64,000 bases of DNA from Crambe crambe (GCA_963924555.1 OZ004583.1:3567501-3631500), one strand, 5' to 3'. Numbered from the stretch's first letter, positions 36,954 through 48,072 are shown. Numbers and translations: made by a program. Notes: generated from the letters alone by a model not told the origin.

Positions 36954-39005
36954 CTAAATAAAGATACACAATGCAAGAGAGATAAGCATTAGTGAGATTT
37001 CAGATAGCGTGATAGTTCCACTATTTGGCGATCCTTCTCTGCAGCTGGAAAGGCCAGTGCCATACACACTCTGTGTCACATCAGAATCCAGCGAAACTGG
37101 TATCATCACATTGCTATCTGTGTTGTTACCACATCGGATGCCGATTGTTGCTGTGAAGCGACCATTGGCAGGAATGTCAGGTTGTTCCATCATCATATAA
37201 GTTTCATTTGGACTGGCAATGTTCACCATGACTCCTGTCATTGAAACGGAGAGTGGATTCACGTAATTCAGTATCAAAATGATAGTATCAGAATTGGCTC
37301 CCTTCATAGTATTCACTTGAACCTGACTGTATTCCAATGTAATAAGCAAGTCATCATGAAATACAAAGTTTCCTGGTTGATTATATACACCAACGGTGAA
37401 CCTAAAGATATTAGAACTGTTCAGATAGGGCAAGTAGTCAAACTCTGCCACATTTAGTCGCCGAATGCCTGTAAAATTGCGAATTATTCCAAGAGACTCT
37501 CCCATATAGTTCCTGAGTTCCATTCTAATGACAGTATCTTCAACCGACACGTTCCCTTCAGTAACTGTAATTATGAAGTCTTCACCAACCTGTGGACTGG
37601 GAGGAGTGCTATTTAAGCGCATTCCCCCTTCACGCTCGCATCCTGTGTAGGGTGGCGGGAGTACTGGACTGCCAGAAGCTCGTTTTGATACTGATGGAAT
37701 CTTGTAATCATTGGTAATAAAATCTGGATTGTTGAAATTGTACACAACTGGTAGATTTCCTTGCCTTTTTGTCACAACAGCATATCCTATATTTGTTTCA
37801 AGTGGCTCACCTGTTACTGGGCAAATTTTTTTGGCATTCACTTCTGCCAGAATGAAATAAGTGTCATAATTTGCTGTTCTCATATTTGATCGTATAAACG
37901 GTACATATGCTGGTCCTGCACGATATGGCTGACCTGGTGCTAATGGTGAGGGTTCTTGTGGGGTGGCATCGACAGCATTCCACCCAGCTGGTTGTCCAAG
38001 ATCAGGTCGCTGTAACCATGCTTCACTCCAGACGTGAAAATTCCATGTACTTTCATCTAGCTGCACTATGTTGTCATACTGCCTTAAAACAGCTGTTTGA
38101 TCTGAAGTAAGTCCTCGGTCATGGTGGCTTCCATAATTTGTCACCGTACGTGCAGAGATGCCTGAGGCACGTAGTATAGTGGTAAGGATAGCTGCAAACA
38201 CCCAACATTGAGCATACCGTACTTTCTGTCCAGACTGTAGCCAGCGTGCAAGAATTTCTTCACTTCCTACCCATTGAGTAGGCTCAACACCACCACTATA
38301 GTCACCATTCCATCGTCCTAGCAGAACATTATTACCAATAAGCCTTGTTAAAGCACGGGAAAACTGAATTTGGTTTGATCTTTCTTCTCGTGACATTAGT
38401 TGAATGAGGTGATTTCTACTCCTGGTGACAACATCACTACCAACAGCATAAGTCCAGGGAAGGCCCCCACCCCAGACCCAAATATAGCCATAGTTATTAT
38501 TTAAATACTCGTCTGTTAAAGCTCTGGTGGTTTGTCTTCGAACTTTTTTATGGCCGAATGTGTCTGGCCGTGGATTAAACATCACATTTATATCACACAA
38601 TTGAACAGCTTCTTTTGAGCAGGGGTCACTTACATTGAGTGCGTACTGACCCACAGGAATAGTTTGGTTCACATATAAACGGAAATGGAATTCTCCTTTT
38701 TGGATTAGAGGTTGTTGGCTCCATGTGAAAATCGTCATGCTTTTGTTTTCGATCAGCCTAAATCCAAATGGCTCATCGCAATGCTTGTGGAGTTTCAATG
38801 CTAGATGGATTTCTAAATCATGTCGCACATGAAGACCCGATCGATGACGGAATAATTTAGTATCGTGAATTTCAAGGTTTTCCTCTTTCATCAAGTTATA
38901 CGAGAATTGATCGACTGTATAAGCATTCCATTCGTTTTTCGATGCTACACATACAGAAAATAGACAAACGAAGGTCACGACGAAGCTGAAGTCTATCTTC
39001 TTCAT
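36954..39005 (-). CDS. secreted transglutaminase, intact, intronless
   Basis: 683-residue protein of the animal transglutaminase family, which forms gamma-glutamyl-epsilon-lysine cross-links (factor XIII / annulin type); length is typical. An N-terminal hydrophobic segment (~7-21) looks like a signal peptide. Order: N-terminal beta-sandwich (~25-145), catalytic core (~150-430), two C-terminal beta domains (~470-670). The triad is present: C267 in YAQCWVFA (usual GQCWVFA; here Ala precedes Gln), H324 in WNFHVWSEAW, D346 in GWNAVDATPQE. The C-terminus is hydrophobic (LMLISLALCIFI), so GPI anchoring is possible. A TAATAAAAGG box sits ~50 nt upstream of the ATG (+ strand about 39053-39062). It faces the death-fold gene and its 3' third is duplicated at 20342-21127. 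The substrate is unknown. Confidence 0.93.
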   Translation of the reverse strand: MKKIDFSFVVTFVCLFSVCVASKNEWNAYTVDQFSYNLMKEENLEIHDTKLFRHRSGLHVRHDLEIHLALKLHKHCDEPFGFRLIENKSMTIFTWSQQPLIQKGEFHFRLYVNQTIPVGQYALNVSDPCSKEAVQLCDINVMFNPRPDTFGHKKVRRQTTRALTDEYLNNNYGYIWVWGGGLPWTYAVGSDVVTRSRNHLIQLMSREERSNQIQFSRALTRLIGNNVLLGRWNGDYSGGVEPTQWVGSEEILARWLQSGQKVRYAQCWVFAAILTTILRASGISARTVTNYGSHHDRGLTSDQTAVLRQYDNIVQLDESTWNFHVWSEAWLQRPDLGQPAGWNAVDATPQEPSPLAPGQPYRAGPAYVPFIRSNMRTANYDTYFILAEVNAKKICPVTGEPLETNIGYAVVTKRQGNLPVVYNFNNPDFITNDYKIPSVSKRASGSPVLPPPYTGCEREGGMRLNSTPPSPQVGEDFIITVTEGNVSVEDTVIRMELRNYMGESLGIIRNFTGIRRLNVAEFDYLPYLNSSNIFRFTVGVYNQPGNFVFHDDLLITLEYSQVQVNTMKGANSDTIILILNYVNPLSVSMTGVMVNIASPNETYMMMEQPDIPANGRFTATIGIRCGNNTDSNVMIPVSLDSDVTQSVYGTGLSSCREGSPNSGTITLSEISLMLISLALCIFI

Positions 39006-39372
39006 TTCGATGGTTGTAAGTTACACCTGGTTGCACACACGGCAAAACGGTGCCTTTTATTAGTAGCTACGCGAAATGTAGGGAGTGGCTTTATCTTCAA
39101 AGGCACTCCAATCCTGCCGCTTGTGGCACGTAGTAGTGGTGGGCGATACTGGTATCAGTATCAAATATCAGGCGACAGTGCAAAGTGCAGAGTACAGTCT
39201 ATCTAGCCAAAACAAGTTAATATATTTTTTATTTCTAAACAAAAACATAATATTTTTTTATCAATCCACCAACATTCAATATCATATCATTACAGTATCA
39301 ATATGGGAGAAAAGTACTTGGTATTGTATCATTGTACTGATTTATTGTACCTTGTACTGAACCCATTGTCAT
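39006..39372. other. 5' flank of transglutaminase, no gene seen
   Basis: Contains the TATA-like box of the transglutaminase. Beyond it is AT-rich sequence with GATACTGGTATCAGTATCAA-type repeats (39147-39166) and no gene. Confidence 0.55.
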
Positions 39373-40158
39373 AAAGTTTTGGGGACCCCATAGCTAGTTT
39401 TAAGGGACCCCCCTGTCCCCAAATCTACCGTAGATAATATGCATAGATATAGGGATCCCCAGCCTTCACGGCTTTTGATTGATAATAATAATAATAATAA
39501 TTATAATAATAATAATAATAATAATAATAAGTCACCAAAAAACACTTTGAGCAGGCCAAGATCTAACATAATAGGTGTGGATTTAGCTATCTTCTATGAA
39601 CATAGCTACATTCGGGATGGGGTCCCCATCACCTAGACATAGGTGTAGCACTTGGTCAGGCAGGTCAGGCATTTTGCCTGATCAATACATCTTTCACATC
39701 CTGATAGCTGTACAATTGTGTGGTCTGTTACTTTAGTAGTAAATTATTTGATTATACTGATACCTTCATACTACTCAGGTTACAATTATTATGGGGGAGA
39801 GCCTGACTAGTGAGACTAGCCTGACCAATGCACAATACACCTCTGCTAGATATCTATGTATAGCTGCTATATAGAATGAAGAAAACATCTAACATTTGAC
39901 TGGCAAACACAATAGCTAATAATTATAATCCTTGAGATCCTCCTGAGCCACCCCTAAGGTTACAGGTGCTAGGCCTGGTAATACATGCCATAATTATAAC
40001 TAAACAGGCTGTGGGTCCACATATTTACATAGGGATACGTAGATATGAGGACAGGGGTTCCCGGATCCCATATCTATTGTAGATTTAGGGATGGGGATCC
40101 CCATATCTACACAGATTTGGGGACGGGGGTCCCTAAAATAGGGGGTCCCCAAAACTTT
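39373..40158. mobile_element. TIR element with GGGGACCCC ends
   Basis: The left end AAAGTTTTGGGGACCCC (39373) is matched in inverse orientation by GGGGTCCCCAAAACTTT (ending 40158). Farther in, AAGGGACCCCCCTGTCCCCA pairs with GGGGACGGGGGTCCCT. Interior includes a (TAA)n run and no credible ORF. It is a non-autonomous element of unassigned superfamily, ~0.79 kb. Confidence 0.78.
39481..39531. repeat. (TAA)n microsatellite
   Basis: About 16 AAT/TAA units with one interruption, inside the TIR element 39373-40158. Confidence 0.95.
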
Positions 40159-40385
40159 GACACAGTAAAGGCAGAAGAATGCAAGAGAACGAATGGCTAA
40201 GTTAGGAATCTAGCTCGAGCTCAGTCATCATTAATGAGATCACTCTGAGGTTGTTAATGATGATTCCGTTCTGAATGTCATCATGATTCTATTGAAGTCA
40301 ATCGGTTATCACCCTATATTGTCATGATAGCAGGCACTAAGCAAGACAACTATAGCTAAATCCTTCAATCTGAAGGAGAACCACA

Positions 40386-40530
40386 CACTGCAAAATGAAA
40401 TTGTTGTTAACAAACTTGCTTAGTTAGGTGAGATTAATCATTTGAAATCTGTCACTATTTTGATGAATACAACAAACAATGATGATTAAATAGTTATGTT
40501 CATTGAAGTAACAATTCTGTTTTTGCAGTG
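40386..40530. mobile_element. palindromic MITE, copy 1
   Basis: 145 bp with inverted ends: CACTGCAAAATGAAATTGTT at the left, AACAATTCTGTTTTTGCAGTG-type at the right. A second copy lies ~170 bp downstream. No coding capacity. Confidence 0.8.
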
Positions 40531-40701
40531 CACATCAATGATTATGAGGATACTGATTCCATACTTGTTCATATTCCATTCCAGCTAGTCTGTAGTAAGC
40601 ATGATACACTTTGTACCCACTAGCTAATAAGGTTATGTGCAGATCTAGAGTATGTAGTAATTATTTTTGTAGCAAGCAGACAGTCAAATTTTTAATACCT
40701 G

Positions 40702-40875
40702 CACTGCAAAAACGAAATTGTTATTTTAACAAACCTACTTAGTTAGGTGAGGTTAATCATTTGAAATCTATCAAAATGACACTATATTTTCGGTGAATAT
40801 AACAAACTGTTTGGTTGTTTCAACGATGATTAATCCGTTATGTTTATTGAAATAACAATTCTGTTTTTTGCAGTG
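40702..40875. mobile_element. palindromic MITE, copy 2
   Basis: Second member of the family at 40386-40530, same ends (CACTGCAAAAACGAAATTGT and TTTTTTGCAGTG) and the same interior words (ACTTAGTTAGGTGAGGTTAA, CATTTGAAATCT), with a ~20 bp expansion in the middle. Confidence 0.8.
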
Positions 40876-43105
40876 TGTTCACTGAAGTTGGTAGTATAGT
40901 TTTTAAAAAATTAAAAATAAGCTTTTGACATATTTACTAATACGTAGATGCTGTTGCCTTATTTACATGATTAATCACACCTATAAGCTATACTTTGCCT
41001 TGTGCATTTGTGTGTCGCCACTAATTATGGGAGAGATCACACACATTACTTGAGTATTCCACACTGGCAACAACTATGCAATGATCACAGAGTACCAAAA
41101 GCAATCCACCCACTTTGATTATTGACAATCAAAGTGGTTTCGATGCTGATCAGTGTCTAGTAAGCAATATTCCATGTGGTATAAGAGTTTCATCTATAGA
41201 ATTAACCAGGTTGAACTAATTTTTAAAAATAACGATAATTCTATTAGCTATCATGATTGAACTCTGTACCCTGACCAAAAATGATAAAGTAGACTCTTCA
41301 GTGAGTGGTTGGCTCAGTCTGACTGGCATATCAGCACACAGCTTACTTGTATTCTGGCAAAAGTAACTGTTACTTGCTTACTAATGACCTCTCAGCTAAA
41401 GGTTCATCATGCCCTGGAATCTCCCTTTTGAAGTTCAGCCTATTCGCTTTTTTTCTTGATACTAATGTTGGGTGAAGCTTGCAAAATGATCACTGCGTTT
41501 GTTCACTTGTACCTTTTTATCAACCTTCTGGCACATGCAGGTGGGAAAATGGTAGAGTGGAAAGTCTGTGGTGGTTCTGAAGGTTCTGAATGAGTATGTT
41601 GGGAAGCATGTAGCCATGGTTGGTTAATAACTTTGACAAGGACAGACTGACTAGTTCCTTTGAAGTTCCCTGCCCAAGCATACCATGGACTCTCACTTCT
41701 GTTGTCACTGAAAGATGATCTTTCAGTAACTGCAGACACTATAGGATTGTGATTGGACAACTGTTACTATCATGCTTTCAGCTGGGAAGGAGGTTGTGAT
41801 ACTAAGGTCACTTAGGTCAGGGTGTATGTAGTAAACCACACATGGCTCACATGGCCACCCACAGCTGCTCTACAATAGGCTTCCCTTGTCTCATGTATTC
41901 ACGATTGAAATCACATCAATACATTGCCTCATTAAGTAGCTACCAGGCAAGGCTATACGTCATCTTACTATAATTATACCATTGCAGTCTATCAGTGCAG
42001 TGCAATGAGAAGGTATATCAGCTAGTAATCTATCAATAAGCTCACAGAGATCTCTGACCAAACTATATCTAAACACATCATATTCGGTAAACATGGAACA
42101 CGTCAGTTCGTATAAACTGCATGTGCAATGTGCTGAAAATTGGAAGTTATGCTTGAATCTTCAGCAAATTTGCATCCCCTTCTTTCTTGATCAGGGAGTT
42201 TTTGGAAAGAGGGGGCCACATTATGGCTAGAGTCTTACAGCTGGTACCACTTTTCAGGGTTATTATTTTAAATGTCGTTTTCCAACTGTAATAACACGTT
42301 AATTAAGATCAGTCTAATACTTCAGAGTTAATCAGGGGCTCTCCAATGATAAGCAACACATCATAAAATCTATCAAATTATTAACACATTGCTGGGTCTG
42401 ATATTCAACATACGTAGAAATCAGTTCTTTAGGGCCGTAGACAAGTTTTTAGGTTTAGACTGTGTAAATTATTCGTGATCATACAACATCCTGTCCCACT
42501 TAAATGTCATCCACTAGAGTGTAGCTAATACACATCAAAGTCAAAGTTATGTGGTATTCGTGTAACCTAGCTGATTTAAGAAAGCCATGGCGAACCAAAA
42601 TGGGTGTGATTTCTAAATTTTGGCACTATCAGAGAGTGCAGTAGTACGGAATGGGCGTGGCTTCTCTCATTAGAATAATACAAACTAGACTCTTTGTATC
42701 TCTTCTATTCTTGCTACAGGCTCAACTAAACTTCTTACATCTGGAAAACAATGCAGAAGATGATGATATGAGCGCTCAAACTCCTCCATAACAGTGTCAA
42801 TGATCAGCACCAGCCGCCGCCTAAATCTATGATTCGTTCATCATCACATGATCAGACTCATCTTCTTGCCAGGCTGCAACTCCATGATCCTTTCACATAC
42901 GATAATGAAATTCATATCAACTTGTGCAGTTAGCTATAACCACACAATGTGCTTTTACCATCGTTATACCCACAGTTTCCCTTTAAAATAAATCACTCAT
43001 ATCATATGTCAGCCATTTAAAAATGACATCATTTGTTATACGCACGCATCTGTCACTATCACGTGCATGTACGCGCATGCCAACCAGCTTGTATCTCAAA
43101 AAGTA
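40876..43105. other. intergenic, no gene recognised
   Basis: 2.2 kb of AT-rich sequence with only short ORFs that have no recognisable domain or splice-consistent context. A GAATGGGCGTGGCTTCTCTC string at 42649 recurs at 45189 and 55474 and belongs to a dispersed repeat. Confidence 0.55.
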
Positions 43106-43411
43106 AATAAACAAGTGAAAGGAAAAAAATTTATGCTAAATAAAGAGGCCATGTAGGGTTAGTCTGTACTTTAACAGTTTCTGTCAACAAAAATCAAAAT
43201 TATGCTGCCTTCAATAATAATCCGCCTAAACCAAGCAGAACACTTTTATACTGACATGAACAATTAAAGCAGCTTGGTGGGAGGCAGTGATGTAGGGATT
43301 ATTATTGAAGGCAGCATAATTGATTTTTGTTGACAGAAACTGTTAAAGTACAGACTAACCCTACATGGCCTTTTTATTTAGCATAATTTTTTTTCTTTTC
43401 ACTTGTTTATT
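43106..43411. mobile_element. foldback (hairpin) element
   Basis: Arms 43106-43223 and 43296-43411 are near-perfect inverted copies (~117 nt) around a ~72 nt spacer. The arm begins AATAAACAAGTGAAAGGAAA and carries CTAAATAAAGAGGCCATGTA. It shares end structure with the element at 48537. Confidence 0.85.
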
Positions 43412-43951
43412 GTTCACCCCTCTTCTTTAAATGCTGAATCAGCCCCTGATAATAAAGCTGTTTGCTATCTAAGATCCCTGCCACTCAGAGACTAGCTAGC
43501 ATTCTCAAATGTATGGATTGTTCTTACTTATCTGAGGACTACAATGAGTCAAATGCTTTGAATAACCTAATGGTGCTGCACATTCACAGAGATACATGTA
43601 AGATTGACAAATTAGATGACTAGCTATCCATGCTAAAACACCCTCCAGATTGCACCAGATTACCTAAATTTTTTTCTGGGCCTAGATGGTGCACTTTGTG
43701 CAATTTGTGGTCACAATTAATCTGTACCGCTATAAAATACCCTGTGCATGTGAAGAATTTTTTGCTCACTACTTGGATCAGCCCCTGTTGATGTGGGGTT
43801 TAGTTGCAGTAGGTCAAGATGAAGGTTGCGTTTTTTCTCATTTTAACATAAGTTCTGGGAATCTATCGCTATAGGCCACTATCCACATCAAGGGAAAGAT
43901 CAAAGTTTAGACAGTTGTTTATTATGAAGCTAATTATAAGAGAGTTCATTA

Positions 43952-44326
43952 AAATGCATTTTTTGTAGTGTCCCCACCTTACCTATGGGCCTCCTTGCTA
44001 CTCGATGGTGTCTGTGTGTCCACATAAATGGTTGGCTGAGGAATGTGGGGCTTTCTCACCAGGTGATACAATCATAATAATATTGTACTCATGTTCTAGC
44101 TCTTAGTTTTGTCCTCCTGAGTGAGCCCTACATTCTTCAGATGATGGGACCATTAGACCTGGGGATCAATTAGTGAGAAAGCTGAAGATGATCCATTAGG
44201 CCTGGGCCAAGAGTAGCTACTAATGTTAGTGAGAAAGCCCCCACATTCCTCAGATGATCAGATAATGTGGACACAGACATCATGAGTATAGACCCATAGG
44301 TAAGGTGGGGCCACTACAAAATGAAT
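43952..44326. mobile_element. TIR/foldback element
   Basis: Left arm CATTTTTTGTAGTGTCCCCA, then CCTTACCTATGGG, pairs with right arm CCCATAGGTAAGGTGGGG, then CCACTACAAAATGAAT. The arms are over 100 nt long and imperfect (inner part GAGGAATGTGGGGCTTTCTC against GAGAAAGCCCCCACATTCCT). No ORF. Confidence 0.8.
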
Positions 44327-45354
44327 TAGCTATATACAACTGCATTGTAGCCAACCCTGTTACTGTACCACAAGGTAAAGGATAAACTACACCGACCAAC
44401 ACTATAGTAGTAAATATGACCATTACCACATTTGAGTTGCTATTGTTGCTATCATAACTAGCTCATGTCTCTTGTGTAAACATACATTCAAGAGTCTGAT
44501 GTTATTTGTTATTAAGATTGATGTCACTAAGATTTATTGTTATGGGTATGAACTCATTCACGTACAATACCTTTATTTTCCTTGTACTCTCACACATGTG
44601 TGCACACTGCTCTTTTGGAGATAAATAGAGTGTATAGTGTTGTAAGTAGACTGAGAGGCTTCTAACCATTAATTTTTTGTGTTGCCATGCCAACTTTTAT
44701 GCTCATGCACCTTGCACCTCTTGCATATTCAATTCTAGATAGTTTCAGAGAACCACGCACAACCTCTTTACAAAGGTTCCAAGTGTGTCCTCAATTATTT
44801 GGAGGTTTCAATGTATACCAAGATAGACCAAACATACCTTGTCAAGGTTCTCCCCAGGGTTTATTGAAGGCATAGGGAAGATAACCATCACCATGAGCCA
44901 ATGATTATGTGAAGAGCCACTCAATACAAGAAAGTTGTATTATAGCTAAATACTGATTGTAGACTTAAGTGAACTCAGACAGGTTTGCTATTATCACATT
45001 CTTATAATGATATTTAATATGATGCATGTATGAAAGATAGTTGCATGATTACTCATAAGTGGCAGGTTATTTTGTTACCATTAATTTTGCATGGATTATG
45101 ATAGACATACAGCTATATACAATAATGCTACTAACAAATAAACTGATCTCCTTATCAGAGAGTGTGGTAGCACTCTCTATGTAGGATTAGTATGGAATGG
45201 GCGTGGCTTCTCTCATGAGAACAATATAAATGCTATTAACATTACATCCATGTTCCAAGTCTTGCGTAAGCAGCTGAAGTAGTAAAGGGCATATAACAAG
45301 GATCTACAGTTAGATGACACCCAGTTAACAATGAAGACTACTCGGTTAACTTTT

Positions 45355-45985
45355 TTCCCTGATTTTTTTTTCCAGGAATGCACTGATGAAGATATTCCAG
45401 TTAGCTATCTTATAAATTTTTGGAACCCTTTCACTGAGTTCTTCAAAAAAAATTTCTGAACCTCCCTGCAAGAACGTCAATCTGGAATGGTGTAACTTTG
45501 TGTGAGATGATGGTATCAGCACTAGAACCTCCAGGCACTCTTTACAACCTGTCTTAAAGAAAGCTAGCCTGGTATCAGTTGTACGCGTTAGCCTCGGAAT
45601 TCTGAGGCTTCTGTATATTCCTTGTACACTCTCCGTAAATGGATGTTTATTCATGAAAGAAATAATCTGAGCACCTAACAATAAAACCAGCCTAAAGACA
45701 GTCTTGTTGAGCATAAGTACTGCAGTAGCGAATGGTATGGAAAAACTGGACAAAAACAATAAAGAAAAGGAATCTCACTCAGTTGAGGCTCTATTTTCAA
45801 TAGAGCCTGGGTACGAGGCTATTCTAGAACCACAAGATCTGTGATATGACACCACTAGGAGGGTCCAGAAAAAAATTTGAAAACTATTTTACCCCTAACT
45901 TTTGAAAAGAACTCAGTGAGAAGGTTCCAAAATTTGCAAGATCTTCATCAGTGCCTGAAAAAAATTGGGAAAATTGGGGGATTGG
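45355..45985. repeat. inverted-repeat bounded segment within copy X
   Basis: 45355-45470 is inverted relative to 45853-45985. Shared after complementing: AGAACTCAGTGA, GGTTCCAAAA, CTTCATCAGTGC and A-rich ends. The bounded ~0.6 kb has a 137-codon - strand ORF that is frameshifted in copy Y (near 55805), so I treat it as a TIR-like repeat rather than a gene. Confidence 0.55.
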
Positions 45986-46124
45986 ACACAAAAGCTATGA
46001 TTATGAATAGCTGCTACATAAACGAAAGAAAAACTCAAGTTCAAATCATGAAACGAAGCAAGCTAGCTACATGATAAAAATGGACTCAAAAGTATCTTAG
46101 CATTATTGCTAGCTATATTAGTGC

Positions 46125-46146
46125 ACACTAACACACACACACACAC
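46125..46146. repeat. (CA)n microsatellite
   Basis: Short CA repeat just beyond the stop codon of the metallo-hydrolase gene (- strand); shorter in copy Y. Confidence 0.9.
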
Positions 46147-46153
46147 TATGCAG

Positions 46154-47392
46154 TTAAGCATTACATAAAAAGGGCGATTTCGTGATGCCTTTTGAATTTT
46201 CATTGACATATTTCTTAGGCACATCTTCATATGATGTCTTGTCTGTCTTGCCATTTGTCGAGATCCTGATATCTTGACATACTTGCTTGTTTTGAGAGTC
46301 GATGACTCGACAGGTTTCATAAATAGCTTTATTCATCCCAGTTGTCAGAGTAGTAGTACATCCTGGGGATGGAATATCGATCCCAAGTTTCGAGGAGTTC
46401 CAGTACACAAAGGGTTTGTTTGTATTTGGGTCAATGGTGACTATAGAGTTCAGTGCTATAAGATGATCAATAGTTGTAGAGTTCGGATGATGATACTTTG
46501 AAAGGGCTGGATAACCATGGCTGATGTAGACCTTTTGTGGCCTAATTAGGCTGAGGAGTTTTGGGTAATTAGGTTCTAATCTGGTCCATGCGCCATGGTG
46601 AGCAACTTTGTAGTAGTTCGCTTTGAAAATAGAGGAATGCCATTTCCATTTACTCATGAGTTCCTTTTGAGCATTAACATTTTCAAAGTCACCACTCATC
46701 AAAATGCTCCAAGAATTATACCTCACCTTCAGAATCACACTCCTTCCATTAGCAGCATACTTTCCATTAGCAATGTTTGCCCCAAGCACAGTAAACTCAA
46801 CATCATCACTACTTCCACAAAATTGCCAGGGGTCTCTGGCTCCAGCAATGCCACCCTTTTGGAACAGTTTCCGCATAATGTATGCTGCATATCTAGTCCA
46901 TGTAGGAGTGAGAGCACAATCAGAATTTCCAAAACATTTCTCCTGGTTATTAATGCTGTAAAGATTCCGAATATTATCCTCTAGCCAATTCCTTATTTGC
47001 ATATCTTTATAGTCCTCATATCGACCTCCAAGGATCACTTCTTGTACATTAGGTAGGAGGTATCGGTCAAAAACTTTGTCAATGTAGTTGTAATGGTCTA
47101 CATGTGAGTGAGTTACCAATACATGTATCCTTTTGCCACTCTCTGCTGCATGGAATTTTTCTTTCAGGAGATATCTGATGTATTCGTGCGTAACGTATTT
47201 AGGCCCCGTGGCTCCCATGTCAACAATTACCAGATCCTTCTGATTTGGACACTGGATGATACAGGATTCACCCTGCCCCACTCCCACTGCATAGAAAGTC
47301 ATGTCAGCTTTGACTACAGCAAGAAAGATCAGCACCAGCTGAGCCAATTTTAAAACAAATGCTTCCATAGGAGACTTCACTGTAGCTATCAA
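46154..47392 (-). CDS. secreted ComEC-like metallo-beta-lactamase-fold protein, copy X
   Basis: 412 residues, single exon. The N-terminus has a hydrophobic signal segment (~11-29, ending VVKAD) whether translation starts at M1 or M9. The protein then follows the ComEC/Rec2-type metallo-beta-lactamase pattern: VGVGQGESCII (~36-46), VDMGA, the metal motif THSHVDH (H95, H97, D99, H100), SGDFE (D235) and VAHHGA (H265-H266). All main metal ligands are present, so a zinc hydrolase, perhaps nuclease or phosphodiesterase, secreted or lumenal, is likely; substrate unknown. A TATATAAG box lies ~70 nt upstream. The lack of introns and the resemblance to bacterial ComEC-family proteins allow retroposition or bacterial transfer as origin; codon use does not obviously differ from neighbours. 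Confidence 0.9.
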   Translation of the reverse strand: MIATVKSPMEAFVLKLAQLVLIFLAVVKADMTFYAVGVGQGESCIIQCPNQKDLVIVDMGATGPKYVTHEYIRYLLKEKFHAAESGKRIHVLVTHSHVDHYNYIDKVFDRYLLPNVQEVILGGRYEDYKDMQIRNWLEDNIRNLYSINNQEKCFGNSDCALTPTWTRYAAYIMRKLFQKGGIAGARDPWQFCGSSDDVEFTVLGANIANGKYAANGRSVILKVRYNSWSILMSGDFENVNAQKELMSKWKWHSSIFKANYYKVAHHGAWTRLEPNYPKLLSLIRPQKVYISHGYPALSKYHHPNSTTIDHLIALNSIVTIDPNTNKPFVYWNSSKLGIDIPSPGCTTTLTTGMNKAIYETCRVIDSQNKQVCQDIRISTNGKTDKTSYEDVPKKYVNENSKGITKSPFLCNA

Positions 47393-47455
47393 CTAGCCTT
47401 TAATCACTTTTAGCACCACATTCATAGTTAATAATGTAATATGTAGCCAATGAAG

Positions 47456-47466
47456 CTCTTATATAT
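47456..47466 (-). promoter_or_regulatory. TATA box of metallo-hydrolase copy X
   Basis: On the - strand reads CATATATAAGAG, about 65-75 nt upstream of the ATG; retained at the corresponding place in copy Y (about 58195-58205). Confidence 0.55.
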
Positions 47467-47634
47467 GACTATCGCGATGTTTATTCTAATAATTCTATGT
47501 CCCAAAGATAACATCTATATCTCTTGTGTAAACATAGCCATTATTATTTTCAAAAGTTATCACTGTTTCCAATAACTATTGACATCACGATATTTGGGTC
47601 ATGCACACATAGCAGCTTAGCTATAACTTATAAA

Positions 47635-48002
47635 TTATGCAGTTGTCATAGCAATGAAGTATGTGGACATCATTCAGGCAACTCAAGGCCAACATGTATA
47701 ACTTGGCTGTGAGGGTTTTTATGTTTAAACTTATGCAGGCAACTGATGGCGATTTTGACATTATTAAAGCTCTACTAACTCTATTTATGGAATGTCGTTT
47801 GGAGTATCAAGATCAGTAGAAGTTTTAAAACTGAAGCTTGTTTATGAGAGAAAATATCGAGCCCATTGTGGTGTAGCACCAGAAGCCTTGATCGATTCTT
47901 GTATGTGCAGTAGTTGAACAACTAACAAAAAATTCACCTCCTCCTACAGAGATAGAGAATGAATAATCATATGGTTAAATTTTACTAATACAAAATTTTT
48001 TT
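47635..48002. other. intergenic, no gene seen
   Basis: AT-rich spacer between the copy X duplication and the GA microsatellite; no coding or repeat signature recognised. Confidence 0.5.
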
Positions 48003-48003
48003 C

Positions 48004-48072
<69 letters not shown>
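48003..48072. repeat. (GA)n microsatellite
   Basis: About 33 GA units with one interruption (AAA near 48029). Confidence 0.95.

Larger units (their letters stand above)
21148..37741 (+). repeat. tandem segmental duplication, right copy (~16.6 kb)
   Basis: Direct repeat partner of 4302-21127. It begins at CACTTGCTACCATCTCTTCC and stays homologous to about 37741, the position in the intact transglutaminase where the left remnant breaks. Sequence continues uninterrupted into the rest of that gene, so this side is probably the ancestral arrangement. Confidence 0.92.
44577..47634. repeat. dispersed segmental duplication, copy X (~3.1 kb)
   Basis: Direct-orientation homologue of 54735-58385. It begins at TTTTCCTTGTACTCTCACA and ends near GCAGCTTAGCTATAACTTAT. 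Contains the intact metallo-hydrolase gene. Flanks carry substitutions and indels relative to copy Y, while 46190-47392 looks identical apart from the insertion in Y. Confidence 0.9.

Noticed and set aside
41503..41760. 85-codon - strand ORF in the intergenic region
   Set aside because: No domain, no splice-consistent neighbours; another frame overlaps it equally well.
45346..45759. 137-codon - strand ORF as a gene
   Set aside because: The duplicate at 55620-56043 has a small insertion that breaks the frame, no domain is recognisable, and the segment is bounded by inverted repeats.
46595..46984. 129-codon + strand ORF inside the metallo-hydrolase gene
   Set aside because: It is antisense to the conserved metal-binding frame; its identity in both copies only reflects nucleotide identity of the duplicates.
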